Positions 19,445 through 29,408 of a DNA stretch of 64,000 bases are shown piece by piece. The stretch is from NCBI GenBank assembly GCA_023268935.1, contig JALRKK010000026.1:1-64000 (forward strand), given 5' to 3'. Position 1 is the first letter of the stretch, and the number at the start of each line of letters is the position of its first letter. Under the pieces are notes generated by a model that was given only the letters and a program-made list of their open reading frames with translations, ran no database searches and was not told the origin of the DNA. Both the position numbers and the translations under genes were made by a program. This stretch comes from Glaciecola sp. (GTDB lineage: Bacteria > Pseudomonadota > Gammaproteobacteria > Enterobacterales > Alteromonadaceae).

Positions 19445-20632
19445 TTACTCCACTGTGCTATTCGTTAAGGCGCTATCAGACGATATTGCCACGCCAGCTA
19501 GGCGCACCGGCATTTGTGCATAGGCATTCGGAACGGCACTGGTAATAATGCGCTCACCAGGTTGTAACCCTGCACTGATATAGATATCGTTATCATCTGC
19601 GCGCTGTACTTCCACATCACGGATTTCAATGCGATTGTCTTCATCAACCAACAACACAGTACCGTCTAAACGCACAAGATTGCGCGGTAAAACCACCATA
19701 TTGTCTGCACTCAAGCCAGTGATTTCTGCTGTGACAAACGTACCATACCGCAATACTTTGTGCGCGGTATCGGCATTGCGCACATAAGGGTCACGCACTT
19801 CAGCAATGGCATAAATCACGCGATTTTGGCTGTTCAGCACTCCCTCATCGCGAGTTAAATTCGCAGGCCACTGTGTTGGTCGACCACCCACATTGGCACG
19901 CAAAATCACATTACCATCAGCAGAAGCATCCAGATTCAAATACGCTAAATCGCTATCGGTCAGAGGCAAACGTACTTCAGCCACATCAGTACTCGCAATT
20001 TGTGCTAAAACCATTCCGATATTAACAAACTGACCTATATCAACATTTTTTTGCATGATCATACCGTTATAAGGGGCTCTAATGACAGTACGCTCTAAAT
20101 TACGTTTGGCACGTTCAAGATTAGCCTTTGCAGCCTGAAGGTTGGCTTTTTCACTGTCTAACTGGGGTTTACGCAAACCCAATTCTGGCGTGGTAGAAGG
20201 ACTGCGCCCTACACTGCGCCATTCTTCCTCTGCCACTTTACCTCGAGCAAGTTCGAGTTCATAAGCCGCTTGCGCACGGGCAAGTTCTGCTTGAGCGAGT
20301 TGCAGTTCCGTTTTGCGATCCGCTTGTTCTAAGGTGATTAGGACATCGCCTGCGTGAAACATCCCACCAGTGACAAATACGTTCGATACGGACTCGATAA
20401 TCCCTGAAACTTGACTGGTTAATGCACTTTGCACTTTGGGTACCACCGAGCCTTGTGAACGAACGGTATACGTGATGTCAGTGATCTCAACCGGCATAAC
20501 ATCAACCAGAAACGCTTTTTCTTCTACTTCTTTGATATCAGGTTTGGGCTTGTTCATGATCAAAACCACCATGATTACCACAGCAACCAGTAAGATAAGA
20601 ATTGGTAACCCAATTTTGCGAATAAAACTCAT
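19445..20632 (-). CDS. RND periplasmic adaptor (membrane fusion protein); start trimmed to MSFIRKIG
   Basis: N-terminal TM, SQVSGIIESVSNVFVTGGMFHAGDVLITLEQAD lipoyl-like motif, coiled coil. Confidence 0.92.
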   Translation of the reverse strand: MSFIRKIGLPILILLVAVVIMVVLIMNKPKPDIKEVEEKAFLVDVMPVEITDITYTVRSQGSVVPKVQSALTSQVSGIIESVSNVFVTGGMFHAGDVLITLEQADRKTELQLAQAELARAQAAYELELARGKVAEEEWRSVGRSPSTTPELGLRKPQLDSEKANLQAAKANLERAKRNLERTVIRAPYNGMIMQKNVDIGQFVNIGMVLAQIASTDVAEVRLPLTDSDLAYLNLDASADGNVILRANVGGRPTQWPANLTRDEGVLNSQNRVIYAIAEVRDPYVRNADTAHKVLRYGTFVTAEITGLSADNMVVLPRNLVRLDGTVLLVDEDNRIEIRDVEVQRADDNDIYISAGLQPGERIITSAVPNAYAQMPVRLAGVAISSDSALTNSTVE

Positions 20633-20823
20633 AAAAACTCCCAATGTAACCACTGCATTTTACAACGAGGCATAACCTGTGGATATCATTTCTGAGAGCT
20701 AAACTTGTTAGCAAATGTAAACAAAATACATACCTATTCAATGAAATTTAATTACAAAAAGATTGATAATTTGGCCAATATATCTACAATTAGTGTAGCA
20801 AAATTACATAAGGACCGTTATTT

Positions 20824-21132
20824 ATGCCACTCAAGAAAACCTATCTCAAATCCAAAGACGAATGTAAGGTCACCTTTCGTTTACCCAAAGACCAAGCTGC
20901 AACAGCACAAACCGTGAAACTTATTGGTGATTTTAACGATTGGAAAACCCAAGTAAGCCCAATGAAAAAACTCAAATCCGGAGAGTTTACGCAAACCATC
21001 AATTTACCTAAAAATAAACGCTATGCATTTCGCTATCTCGTAGATGATAAAGAATGGCAAAATGATTGGGCAGCAGATGCCTACATTCCCAATGAGTTAA
21101 CCTTTGATGATAACTCTGTGGTTGAAGTGTAA
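20824..21132 (+). CDS. Small isoamylase-N/CBM48-like glycogen-binding domain protein
   Basis: VTFRLPKDQAATAQTVKLIGDFNDWKTQVSPMKKLKSGEFTQTINLPKNKRYAFRYLVD. Confidence 0.85.
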   Translation: MPLKKTYLKSKDECKVTFRLPKDQAATAQTVKLIGDFNDWKTQVSPMKKLKSGEFTQTINLPKNKRYAFRYLVDDKEWQNDWAADAYIPNELTFDDNSVVEV

Positions 21133-21170
21133 AGGATAACTTTGGACTCACCAATATTCCCAAAAAGACA

Positions 21171-21197
21171 ACAGGCTCATCCACCGATGAGCCTGTT
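21171..21197 (+). terminator. Stem-loop, probable terminator
   Basis: ACAGGCTCAT-CCACCG-ATGAGCCTGT-TT; weak T-run. Confidence 0.55.
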
Positions 21198-21259
21198 TCA
21201 CGATTAAGGAAGATATTAGAAAGAGTTCTCTAATTTAGGCCCTGTTTGATGAGCAAAAT

Positions 21260-21580
21260 ATGGCAAATATCCATAATCAATTATTTAATACTTCATGGCT
21301 ATATAATGAATTGTATCGCTCGAGAAATTTTGGTTCTTTGATTCCCAAGTATGGAAATTTGTTCGGTGATGGCTTAAATACATTTGAGCAAAATTTATTT
21401 AAAGGAAAAACTCTTTTTAATATTTACGATCTTGTTCTTGACCACAAATCACTGAAATCCGCAGAGCTATCGAAGGTAATTGAGTACCCTAAACCAGATA
21501 ATAAACGAACGTTTGATAAGCTTTCTTCTGTTTACATTAGTAATACCAATCACGAAGAAGACCCGCCATGTCATTTGTAG
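21260..21580 (+). CDS. Orphan hypothetical protein, possibly a decayed gene
   Basis: Uninterrupted 106-aa ORF in AT-rich DNA; no recognised motif; the same frame continues past two stops. Confidence 0.4.
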   Translation: MANIHNQLFNTSWLYNELYRSRNFGSLIPKYGNLFGDGLNTFEQNLFKGKTLFNIYDLVLDHKSLKSAELSKVIEYPKPDNKRTFDKLSSVYISNTNHEEDPPCHL

Positions 21581-21775
21581 CTCATTGATCCAGATTGCAT
21601 TCATTGCAAGACATACGACACAAAAGAGCCGAGTCAAAATATTTCATGAGTGACACCTGAAGGTGGTGGAGGCCCCAATTATCCCAACATGTAAAAAACG
21701 TTGAAATTAAAATTTAAATTACTATACTCCATCTTGTTAGAGTGTCATATATAATTAAACAAAAGGAAAATTAAA

Positions 21776-22177
21776 ATGAACGATTTTATCAATATTTTGA
21801 CTCATGGACGTCGCTTACAAGGTGCAACAAAATCACTAAGCATTGATGAATTATTAGATGTTCAAGCAAAATTGGCATCGGTTATCGAAAAGCGTCGTGA
21901 ACAACTTGTTGCAGAACAAGCTGAGCTTGAGGAGAAAAAGGCTAAAATTGAAGCGATTCGTCAACAAATGATCGAAGCGGGTCTCGATATTTCTGACTTC
22001 GATGCTGAACATAACTTAAAACCAAAGCAAACACGTCGCAAAGGGCAAAAACGTCCCGTTCGTTATGCAATTACCCAAGACGGTCAAGAAACTAAGTGGA
22101 CAGGTATCGGTCGTATGCCAGTTGTATTCCGTGAAATCTTAGAATCTGGCGGTTCTTTGGAGGATTACGCTGTTTAG
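21776..22177 (+). CDS. H-NS-family nucleoid-associated protein
   Basis: N-terminal coiled coil, C-terminal TKWTGIGRMPVVFREILESGGSLEDY resembling the H-NS DNA-binding loop. Confidence 0.85.
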   Translation: MNDFINILTHGRRLQGATKSLSIDELLDVQAKLASVIEKRREQLVAEQAELEEKKAKIEAIRQQMIEAGLDISDFDAEHNLKPKQTRRKGQKRPVRYAITQDGQETKWTGIGRMPVVFREILESGGSLEDYAV

Positions 22178-22200
22178 TTTTTTTAATCAAAATCTTTAAA

Positions 22201-22992
22201 ATGCGCCTATCAATGCATTTATGTCATACCCAAGCAATGACCCATTCATCTTCCGCTGAGTGGGTTATTCTTATTCATGGATTGTTTGGGAATCTAGATA
22301 ATCTAAAAAATCTCGCCAAAGAGCTCAATCAATTTGCAAATGTATTATTAGTCGACTTGCCTGCTCATGGCCAGTCTCCAGCTACTGATTCGTTTGATTT
22401 TCTGGTTTACGCACAAATGATTGCCGATACGATCAAAGCTAAGAATATTGATCATCCGCACATAGTCGGTCATTCATTAGGTGGCAAAATAGCCATGGCT
22501 ATGGCATTAAATAATAGGTTGAACATCCGGTCATTAGTTGTGGCTGATATTGCACCAGTTGCCTATCCGCCTCGACACGATGCAGTTTTCCATGCATTAA
22601 ACCAAGTTGAACTCGATGCAGTGAAAAACCGTTCAGAGGTAAAAACCATATTTGATAAGGTCCTACAAGACGAGAGCACGAGACAGTTTTTACTTAAATC
22701 ACTCAAACAAAAAGATGGCAAATGGCATTGGGCATTTAATTTACCTCTTTTACAGCGCGATTATGCCAAACTAATTGATTGGCCGTTCACAGGTTTACAT
22801 GCTTCTGTACCAACGCTATTTATCAAAGGCAGTGATTCTGATTACATACAACCTTCCATGCAGAGCGCTATTATTTCTAGTTTCCCCAATGCCAAAGCAC
22901 ATATCATTGAGGCTGCAGGTCACTGGTTGCATGCCCAAAAACCTGTGATATTTAATCGAGTTGTTGCGAGATTCTTACAGTCACAAACTTGA
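22201..22992 (+). CDS. Alpha/beta-fold hydrolase (YbfF-like esterase)
   Basis: LIHGLFGNLDNLKNLAKEL, GHSLGGKIAMAMAL, AAGHWLHAQKP. Confidence 0.88.
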   Translation: MRLSMHLCHTQAMTHSSSAEWVILIHGLFGNLDNLKNLAKELNQFANVLLVDLPAHGQSPATDSFDFLVYAQMIADTIKAKNIDHPHIVGHSLGGKIAMAMALNNRLNIRSLVVADIAPVAYPPRHDAVFHALNQVELDAVKNRSEVKTIFDKVLQDESTRQFLLKSLKQKDGKWHWAFNLPLLQRDYAKLIDWPFTGLHASVPTLFIKGSDSDYIQPSMQSAIISSFPNAKAHIIEAAGHWLHAQKPVIFNRVVARFLQSQT

Positions 22993-23089
22993 TTTAGCAC
23001 AAGTTTATCCTCATTAAGTCTAACATCTAGTGCGAAAACATTCCGCCTTATGCTAAAATGCACTCAGAATATTTAACTATTTATCACAG

Positions 23090-23311
23090 ATGTTAGCAGA
23101 ACATTTTGAATTAATTGAAAGCGTAATGATGAACTTGGGTTTGTTGATCCTGTTTTTGTTAATGGGATTTGCCGTTCATGATGTACTCAAAAAAAACGAC
23201 GTCCCATTTATCGGCCGAGCCGTTGCCTATGGCGTGCTAGGTCTTGGTGCATTAGGTTTTGTCGCAAAAGGGTTGATTCAAATATTCTGGGTATCCAGTG
23301 GTGTCAATTAA
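23090..23311 (+). CDS. DUF2788-like small membrane protein
   Basis: 73 aa, two TM segments, located directly upstream of fldA. Confidence 0.6.
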   Translation: MLAEHFELIESVMMNLGLLILFLLMGFAVHDVLKKNDVPFIGRAVAYGVLGLGALGFVAKGLIQIFWVSSGVN

Positions 23312-23326
23312 GTCTTGGAGTAAATA

Positions 23327-23851
23327 ATGGCAAGTGTCGGTTTATTTTTTGGTAGTGATACAGGCAACACTGAGCATGTTGCAAAGATGATCCAAAAGGA
23401 GCTTGGAAAAAATCTAATTGAGGTACACGACATCGCCAAAAGTACCAAAGAAGAGATTGCTGAGTTTGACTTACTTCTTTTTGGAATTCCAACTTGGTAT
23501 TACGGTGAAGCTCAATGTGATTGGGATGACTTTTTTCCAGAACTAGAAGAAATTGATTTCAATGATAAGTTGGTTGCGATTTTTGGTTGCGGTGATCAAG
23601 AGGACTATGCTGAGTATTTTTTAGATGCGATGGGCATGGTAAGAGATATCGTTGAAGCTAAAGGCGCTATTTTGATCGGACAATGGTCTACAGATGGGTA
23701 TGATTTTGAAGCATCAAAGGGGATGGCAGATGACACCCACTTTGTTGGTTTAGGAATTGATGAAGACCGGCAGCCGGAGTTGACAGAAGAACGTGTCAAA
23801 AACTGGTGTGCGCAGATCCGTGAAGAGATGTGCTTATCTGAATTAGCTTAA
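23327..23851 (+). CDS. fldA: Flavodoxin
   Basis: GLFFGSDTGNTEHVAKMIQKEL, GIPTWYYGEAQCDWDDF, GCGDQEDYAEYFLDAMG. Confidence 0.95.
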   Translation: MASVGLFFGSDTGNTEHVAKMIQKELGKNLIEVHDIAKSTKEEIAEFDLLLFGIPTWYYGEAQCDWDDFFPELEEIDFNDKLVAIFGCGDQEDYAEYFLDAMGMVRDIVEAKGAILIGQWSTDGYDFEASKGMADDTHFVGLGIDEDRQPELTEERVKNWCAQIREEMCLSELA

Positions 23852-23868
23852 ACTCTATACAAAGCTTC

Positions 23869-23898
23869 AAAAAGGCACGGGTTATCCTGTGCCTTTTT
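23869..23898 (+). terminator. Intrinsic terminator/attenuator between fldA and fur
   Basis: AAAAGGCACGGGTTATCCTGTGCCTTTTT. Confidence 0.8.
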
Positions 23899-23966
23899 AT
23901 TTTATGGGTGAAATTTGTTGTAAGTTTGCTTATACTCTTCACAAAATCAGAATTGGGATTGCCATC

Positions 23967-24392
23967 ATGGATCAAAATAAAGAACTAAAAAAAGCAGGCT
24001 TAAAAGTCACTCTCCCCAGACTTAAAATCCTTGAAATATTGCAACAGCCCAACAACCAACACATCAGTGCTGAAGATGTTTATAAGATTCTTTTGGAACA
24101 GGATGAAGACATCGGGTTGGCAACTGTTTATCGAGTACTCAACCAGTTTGACGATGCAGGTATTCTAATTCGACACCATTTTGAAGGTGGTAAATCAGTA
24201 TTTGAAATCAGTCAAAAAGAACATCATGACCATTTGGTATGCTTAACTTGTGGTAAGGTGGTTGAGTTCGAAGACCCAGTTATTGAACAACGTCAAATCG
24301 AAGTTGCCAAAGAGAACAATATGTCTCTTACACACCACTCATTATATTTATATGGTGAGTGCAATAAAGACAACTGCGAAAATAACGACTAG
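23967..24392 (+). CDS. fur: Ferric uptake regulator; start trimmed to MDQNKELKKAGLK
   Basis: LKKAGLKVTLPRLKILEIL, GLATVYRVLNQFDDAGI, HHDHLVCLTCGKVVEF; follows fldA. Confidence 0.96.
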   Translation: MDQNKELKKAGLKVTLPRLKILEILQQPNNQHISAEDVYKILLEQDEDIGLATVYRVLNQFDDAGILIRHHFEGGKSVFEISQKEHHDHLVCLTCGKVVEFEDPVIEQRQIEVAKENNMSLTHHSLYLYGECNKDNCENND

Positions 24393-25312
24393 TTATTTGT
24401 TTCTAATCGACCTTTGTCATGTGCCAACTGCGCATGCCACTGGCTGTGTGCAGTTTCTGGTTCAGTCCATTTAAATGTGAACTCGTCATTCAATTGTACT
24501 AGTTGCGTAATACTCAACTGAGACAAACAGCCAATGATTGGATATCCTCCGGTGGTTTGCTTATCCGCAAGTAACACAATTGGCAGTCCATCTTTTGGAA
24601 CTTGAATCGCACCTAATGCAATCGGTTGGGATTCTGTAATGGTAGGCGTTTCAAGCAATGTTTCAGATATTAAGCGATAGCCCATTCTGTCAGCTTTACT
24701 GGATATTTTGTACTGTGCTGAAGTGAATTTCATCCTATTGACCACATCAAATTTTGTATGTTGATATGCTGGAATAACGGATAAATACGGATTCAGTGTG
24801 TTTTGCCAAGCAGGAGTGAAGTGCATGTTTTTGTAAGGCAAAACTTTAGGCTTAATCATTGCACAAGAATACGGCGCCCGTAACATCTTTCCATTGTGGT
24901 ATTCACCACCAAATTCTTCTCTTGCCACACAACATGTACTGTCTAATACTTTTGGTAATGAAAGTTGTGTACTAAAACATAAATAAATTATTTTCCCGCA
25001 ATTTGGTAGGCCAACAGTCACGGTTTGCTTAGGTAAAACAGGAATGATTTCGTAGCTTGAATAGGTCTTGTGTGCAACATTTACTTCTACCGCAGCACCG
25101 GCAATACAAAAACACACAGGAGCACTTACGGTAAATTGAAGTCCCCCGCGACTTTCGAGCTGAACTTGTGCGTATTCACCTAGAAGATATTGGTTGTGAC
25201 GAAAGCTCAACTCATCTAATGGCCCAGATAAAGTTACTGCCATATGCCCAACCATACGACGCTCGCGGTCGACCCACAGCGAAGGTGTATTGATCATGGA
25301 AAACTCAAGCAT
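24389..25312 (-). CDS. pxpC: 5-oxoprolinase subunit C (biotin-dependent carboxyltransferase-like)
   Basis: KTTGGYPIIGCL near the C-terminus; operon with pxpB and pxpA. Confidence 0.9.
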   Translation of the reverse strand: MLEFSMINTPSLWVDRERRMVGHMAVTLSGPLDELSFRHNQYLLGEYAQVQLESRGGLQFTVSAPVCFCIAGAAVEVNVAHKTYSSYEIIPVLPKQTVTVGLPNCGKIIYLCFSTQLSLPKVLDSTCCVAREEFGGEYHNGKMLRAPYSCAMIKPKVLPYKNMHFTPAWQNTLNPYLSVIPAYQHTKFDVVNRMKFTSAQYKISSKADRMGYRLISETLLETPTITESQPIALGAIQVPKDGLPIVLLADKQTTGGYPIIGCLSQLSITQLVQLNDEFTFKWTEPETAHSQWHAQLAHDKGRLETNN

Positions 25313-25952
25313 GACGCCCTACAAAATCAAAATGAACTGTGTCGCCTAATTGCAGAAAACTAGGAGGATGTTGCATAACGTCAAATAGCGTTTGCTCACA
25401 ATGTCCAAGTAAATACCATCCACCTGGTGATACTTTGGGATAAATGGCTGCGTATTCACTTGCAATGGCAAAACTACCTGCTGGCACGGCCATTCTTGGG
25501 GTGGCTTTACGTTGGAGATGCAATGATTTAGGAAGACCAGATAAATACGAGAAACCCGGAGCAAAACCATTTGCACTGACCACAAATTCAATATGTCTTA
25601 GTGTTTCATAAAGGGCTTTTGCATCCATTGCAACATGTTCAAGTACTTCTTCTAAATCCAGTGCATATTCTGTGTCAATTGTAAGGTAATGATGCCTAAT
25701 GGGTTGTGCCTGAGTGCCAATCAATGAGAAGGTCTGAGCGATTGAACGGCGTATTTGCCATGGGTCAAACTCGTCTTGGGTGACTAACATGACACTATTG
25801 GCGACCATGACGCAATCGCGTAACCACTCTGGGGAATGAGTGGTCAATCCCCTCACCCATTCAGTCACTTTCAGAGATGAATTTCGTGGCGTGCAAAGCC
25901 AAGAGTTTTCATTTAGACGCTCAATAGATAAATTCGTTATCTGCATGCGCAA
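25305..25952 (-). CDS. pxpB: 5-oxoprolinase subunit B
   Basis: GFAPGFSYLSGLP, PRMAVPAGSFAIASEYAAIYPKVSPGGWYLLG. Confidence 0.93.
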   Translation of the reverse strand: MRMQITNLSIERLNENSWLCTPRNSSLKVTEWVRGLTTHSPEWLRDCVMVANSVMLVTQDEFDPWQIRRSIAQTFSLIGTQAQPIRHHYLTIDTEYALDLEEVLEHVAMDAKALYETLRHIEFVVSANGFAPGFSYLSGLPKSLHLQRKATPRMAVPAGSFAIASEYAAIYPKVSPGGWYLLGHCEQTLFDVMQHPPSFLQLGDTVHFDFVGRHA

Positions 25953-26662
25953 TAGACGGCTTTTATTAATGCTAATGCGTTCGGAGTATCAGAATGGACA
26001 CAAAGCGTGTCGGCGTGTAGCAACAATTCATCGCCTTCAACCGAAGTAACAGGTAAACCGTTTGCAACGTTTTTGGCTTGAGCTTGGGCCTCGATAAGTG
26101 TCAAAACCGAATTGGGTTGAGAGCGTCCCACTAGTTTACCAGTATTGTGATAAGCGCGGTCAGCAAACGCTTCAAACTGCAAATTTAACCCAACCTGTTC
26201 AGCATCTTCCACCATTTCATTTGATTGAATAAACGCTGGCACCATGCAAGATAAATCCAGTTCAAAGTCTTTAATAACTTGAAATAACGTTTTGCGAATT
26301 TGGGAATCACTTACCATGTCATGATATAGCGCTCCATGAGGTTTTACATAGCTTAAGGTGCAGTCATAGCGCTGACATAAACCGAGCAGTAACGCAATTT
26401 GATAGGTGATACAATCAGCCAACTCAGATACTGACATTCGCATATGGCGACGGCCAAATCCCTGTCTATCGGGGTAACTTGGGTGCGCTCCAATCGTCAC
26501 ATTATGCTGTTTTGCTAATTTAAGGGTGTGAATGGTTTCAACTGGATCACCTGCGTGCATCCCACATGCAATATTGGCTTGATCTATATACGGCATAATG
26601 GCATTGGTATCGCACAGCTGATAACGACCGAAGCCCTCTCCTAAATCACAATTTATCTTCAC
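25937..26662 (-). CDS. pxpA: 5-oxoprolinase subunit A (LamB/YcsF); likely GTG start at VKINCDLGEGFG
   Basis: KINCDLGEGFGRYQLCDTNAIMPYIDQANIACGMHAGDP; HPSYPDRQGFGRR. Confidence 0.93.
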   Translation of the reverse strand: MKINCDLGEGFGRYQLCDTNAIMPYIDQANIACGMHAGDPVETIHTLKLAKQHNVTIGAHPSYPDRQGFGRRHMRMSVSELADCITYQIALLLGLCQRYDCTLSYVKPHGALYHDMVSDSQIRKTLFQVIKDFELDLSCMVPAFIQSNEMVEDAEQVGLNLQFEAFADRAYHNTGKLVGRSQPNSVLTLIEAQAQAKNVANGLPVTSVEGDELLLHADTLCVHSDTPNALALIKAVYCACR

Positions 26663-26732
26663 GAAATTCCCATTAATAAATAATTTCAGGTAATATAAAC
26701 GATTATATAAGTCTAGACCATAAGCATAATGT

Positions 26733-27386
26733 ATGAGCCACCCATTTACCCCTCTTGTCGGAACCATCATCCGACAACCCGTAAAACACATCACTGAGTT
26801 TGGTGTATTTTTAGCTATGGATGAGAACGAGGATTTACTGATTCCAGAGCGACATTTACAGCAAGCTGTGAACATTGGAGACATGATCTATGTTTATGTA
26901 TTTTATGAGGACAATACAGATCGTATTTTGGGCAGTACCAAGCTATCTCACTACCTACCTGAACAAGACAAAACGGGTGAGTTTGCCCAAGGGGAAAGTG
27001 TCGTTTTGCACATATTTGCTGCTTCCGATTTAGGCTACAAAGTCATTGTTGATGGCACTCATTTGGGATTGTTATTCAAAGTGGATGCATTAGGCAGTAG
27101 GCGGATTGGTGACGAATGTCAGGGCTTTATTAAACAGGTTCGAGAAGATGGTAAAATCGATGTTTGTTTACAGCTTCACACACCCGACGCGCGAAAATCT
27201 CTAGAAGAACAAATTTTGGATGCGCTCGAGGCACATAATGGGCTGTTGACTATCACGGATAAAAGTAGCCCTGAAGAAATCCAGCACGCTTTTCATGTCA
27301 GTAAAGGCAGTTACAAAAAAGCCATTGGCGCACTATACAAACAAAAGAAAATCATTCTTAACCCAGAATTTATAAAACTCATATAG
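26733..27386 (+). CDS. S1-domain RNA-binding protein, CvfB family
   Basis: EFGVFLAMDENEDLLIPERHLQQ, IYVYVFYEDNTDRILGSTK, C-terminal winged-helix GSYKKAIGALYKQKKI. Confidence 0.85.
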   Translation: MSHPFTPLVGTIIRQPVKHITEFGVFLAMDENEDLLIPERHLQQAVNIGDMIYVYVFYEDNTDRILGSTKLSHYLPEQDKTGEFAQGESVVLHIFAASDLGYKVIVDGTHLGLLFKVDALGSRRIGDECQGFIKQVREDGKIDVCLQLHTPDARKSLEEQILDALEAHNGLLTITDKSSPEEIQHAFHVSKGSYKKAIGALYKQKKIILNPEFIKLI

Positions 27387-27512
27387 GTTGCATAAATGCA
27401 AGCACCTGTTAATTTTGACGTAACTGTAGAGCTTTTTATACAAATTTTTTTTTGTGATCGGTAAATATTATTCTAGTTAACACAATTAAGTATACACCAA
27501 TAGACAATATAG

Positions 27513-27730
27513 ACTATAGTTCTATGTGAGGCATGATTTGGTGGCAGATAGTACGAGATTGAGACTACCGTCACAAGATAACGGCCACTTAACGTGCCTC
27601 ATACTATCTGCCATTGTCATAATTAACTATAGTTGATGGTGCTCAATTTAGTATTAGGCAAAAGTCTAAAATTACACTCAAATTGAACTTAAAAAAACGC
27701 ACTGAATTACAATAATTCAGTGCGTTTTTA
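27513..27730 (+). ncRNA. Candidate structured small RNA ending in a strong terminator (strand tentative)
   Basis: Inverted repeats TGGCAGATAGTA/TACTATCTGCCA (542-553/602-613), TGAGGCA/TGCCTCA (527-533/595-601), ACTATAGTT/AACTATAGT flanks; terminator ACGCACTGAATT...AATTCAGTGCGTTTTT downstream. Confidence 0.35.
27694..27730. terminator. Bidirectional intrinsic terminator
   Basis: AAAACGCACTGAATTACAATAATTCAGTGCGTTTTT with A-run and T-run. Confidence 0.88.
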
Positions 27731-27744
27731 TTTATGTGTTTAAA

Positions 27745-29259
27745 TTAGTTTTTTTCAGCGATTTTGACTTTCCAAATATCCGGTCCGATCGCATGTGCAT
27801 TTTGCCCTTCAGAATCCACGGCAACCGTGACTGGCATATCTTCTACTTCGAACTCGTAAATGGCTTCCATACCCAAATCTTCAAACGCCACCACACGCGC
27901 TTTCTTAATTGCTTTTGACACAAGGTAGGCAGCGCCACCGACAGCCATTAAATAAGCTGATTTATGCTTGGCTATACTTTCAACCGTTGCTGGACCGCGC
28001 TCAGCTTTACCAATCATACCTAGTAAACCTGTCTTCTCTAGCATCATGTCAGTAAATTTGTCCATCCGTGTTGCTGTGGTCGGGCCTGCGGGGCCTACTA
28101 CTTCGTCACCAACGGCATCTACCGGACCAACATAGTAAATAAATTTATTCGTTAAATCTACACCGGCTGGTAAACCTTCACCATTATCAAACATAGTTTG
28201 GATACGTTTATGAGCGGCATCACGTCCGGTAAGCATTTTACCATTTAGTAATAACGTTTCACCGACCTTCCATTCTTGAATCGCTTCTGGAGTCAACTCA
28301 TCTAAATTAACACGACGGGTATTTTCACCTACTTCCCAAGTCACTTCTGGCCAGTCTTCTAATTTTGGCGCCTTAAGTTCAGCTGGACCTGAACCATCTA
28401 AATGAAAATGCGCATGACGAGTAGCTGCACAATTTGGAATCATAACAACTGGTTTAGAGGCAGCATGTGTTGGCACAGATTTGACTTTGATGTCAACGAC
28501 CGTAGTCAAACCGCCTAAGCCTTGGGCCCCAATACCTAATGCATTAACGCGCTTAAAGATCTCTACTCGAAGTTTTTCTTCAGTCGTTTCTGGGCCTCGC
28601 TCAATTAACTCATGAATATCAACGGGATCCATTAAGCTCTCTTTAGCAAGTACTGCCGCTTTTTCAGCCGTTCCGCCAATGCCTAGCCCCAACATCCCCG
28701 GAGGACACCAACCTGCGCCCATTGTAGGGACTGTTTTGGCGACCCACTCAGCAATATCATCAGATGGATTCAACATCACCATCTTAGATTTATTCTCTGA
28801 ACCACCGCCTTTCGCAGCAATCATCACTTCCACCTGATTACCTGGCACCATATCGATGTGAACTACGGCTGGTGAATTATCTTTGGTATTGATGCGTTTT
28901 CCAGCGGGATCTGCCACTATTGAAGCTCGCAAAGGATTATCTTGATTGTTGTAAGCTTGGCGAGTACCTTCATCGACCATTTGTTGAACAGTCATATCGT
29001 GTTTGTCCCACTGCACTTCCATACCAATTTTGACGAAGCAGGTCACAATACCTGTATCTTGACAAATAGGACGTTTGCCTTCTGCTGACATACGGGAATT
29101 GATTAAAATTTGCGCCATAGCGTCTTTGGCTGCTTGGCTTTCTTCGCGATGGTAGGCGTCCTCAACAGCTTTGATATAATCTAATGGGTGGTAGTAAGAA
29201 ATAAACTGCAACGAATCAGCGATGCTTTCAATAAAATCTGCTTGGCGAATGACCGTCAT
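27745..29259 (-). CDS. Fumarate hydratase, class I (Fe-S)
   Basis: CQDTGIVTCFVKIG, AAKGGGSENKSKMVML, AGPTTATRMDKFTD. Confidence 0.95.
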   Translation of the reverse strand: MTVIRQADFIESIADSLQFISYYHPLDYIKAVEDAYHREESQAAKDAMAQILINSRMSAEGKRPICQDTGIVTCFVKIGMEVQWDKHDMTVQQMVDEGTRQAYNNQDNPLRASIVADPAGKRINTKDNSPAVVHIDMVPGNQVEVMIAAKGGGSENKSKMVMLNPSDDIAEWVAKTVPTMGAGWCPPGMLGLGIGGTAEKAAVLAKESLMDPVDIHELIERGPETTEEKLRVEIFKRVNALGIGAQGLGGLTTVVDIKVKSVPTHAASKPVVMIPNCAATRHAHFHLDGSGPAELKAPKLEDWPEVTWEVGENTRRVNLDELTPEAIQEWKVGETLLLNGKMLTGRDAAHKRIQTMFDNGEGLPAGVDLTNKFIYYVGPVDAVGDEVVGPAGPTTATRMDKFTDMMLEKTGLLGMIGKAERGPATVESIAKHKSAYLMAVGGAAYLVSKAIKKARVVAFEDLGMEAIYEFEVEDMPVTVAVDSEGQNAHAIGPDIWKVKIAEKN

Positions 29260-29408
29260 TGTAACCTCAATGTTAAGATTTAAATTGGAATGTATTAGGT
29301 TATAATACTATTTTGTTAAGGCAGTTACCAAACCAAAAAGCTACAACTTTGGCCTAGGCTCTAACCTAAACAGCTATTAACTAATTTGACTATTATTAAA
29401 AGAGTGGT

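Noticed and set aside
26663-26884. N-terminal extension of PxpA overlapping the CvfB-like gene
   Set aside because: Homology begins at a GTG-started VKINCDLGEG (26662); the upstream part is antisense to the cvfB-like gene.
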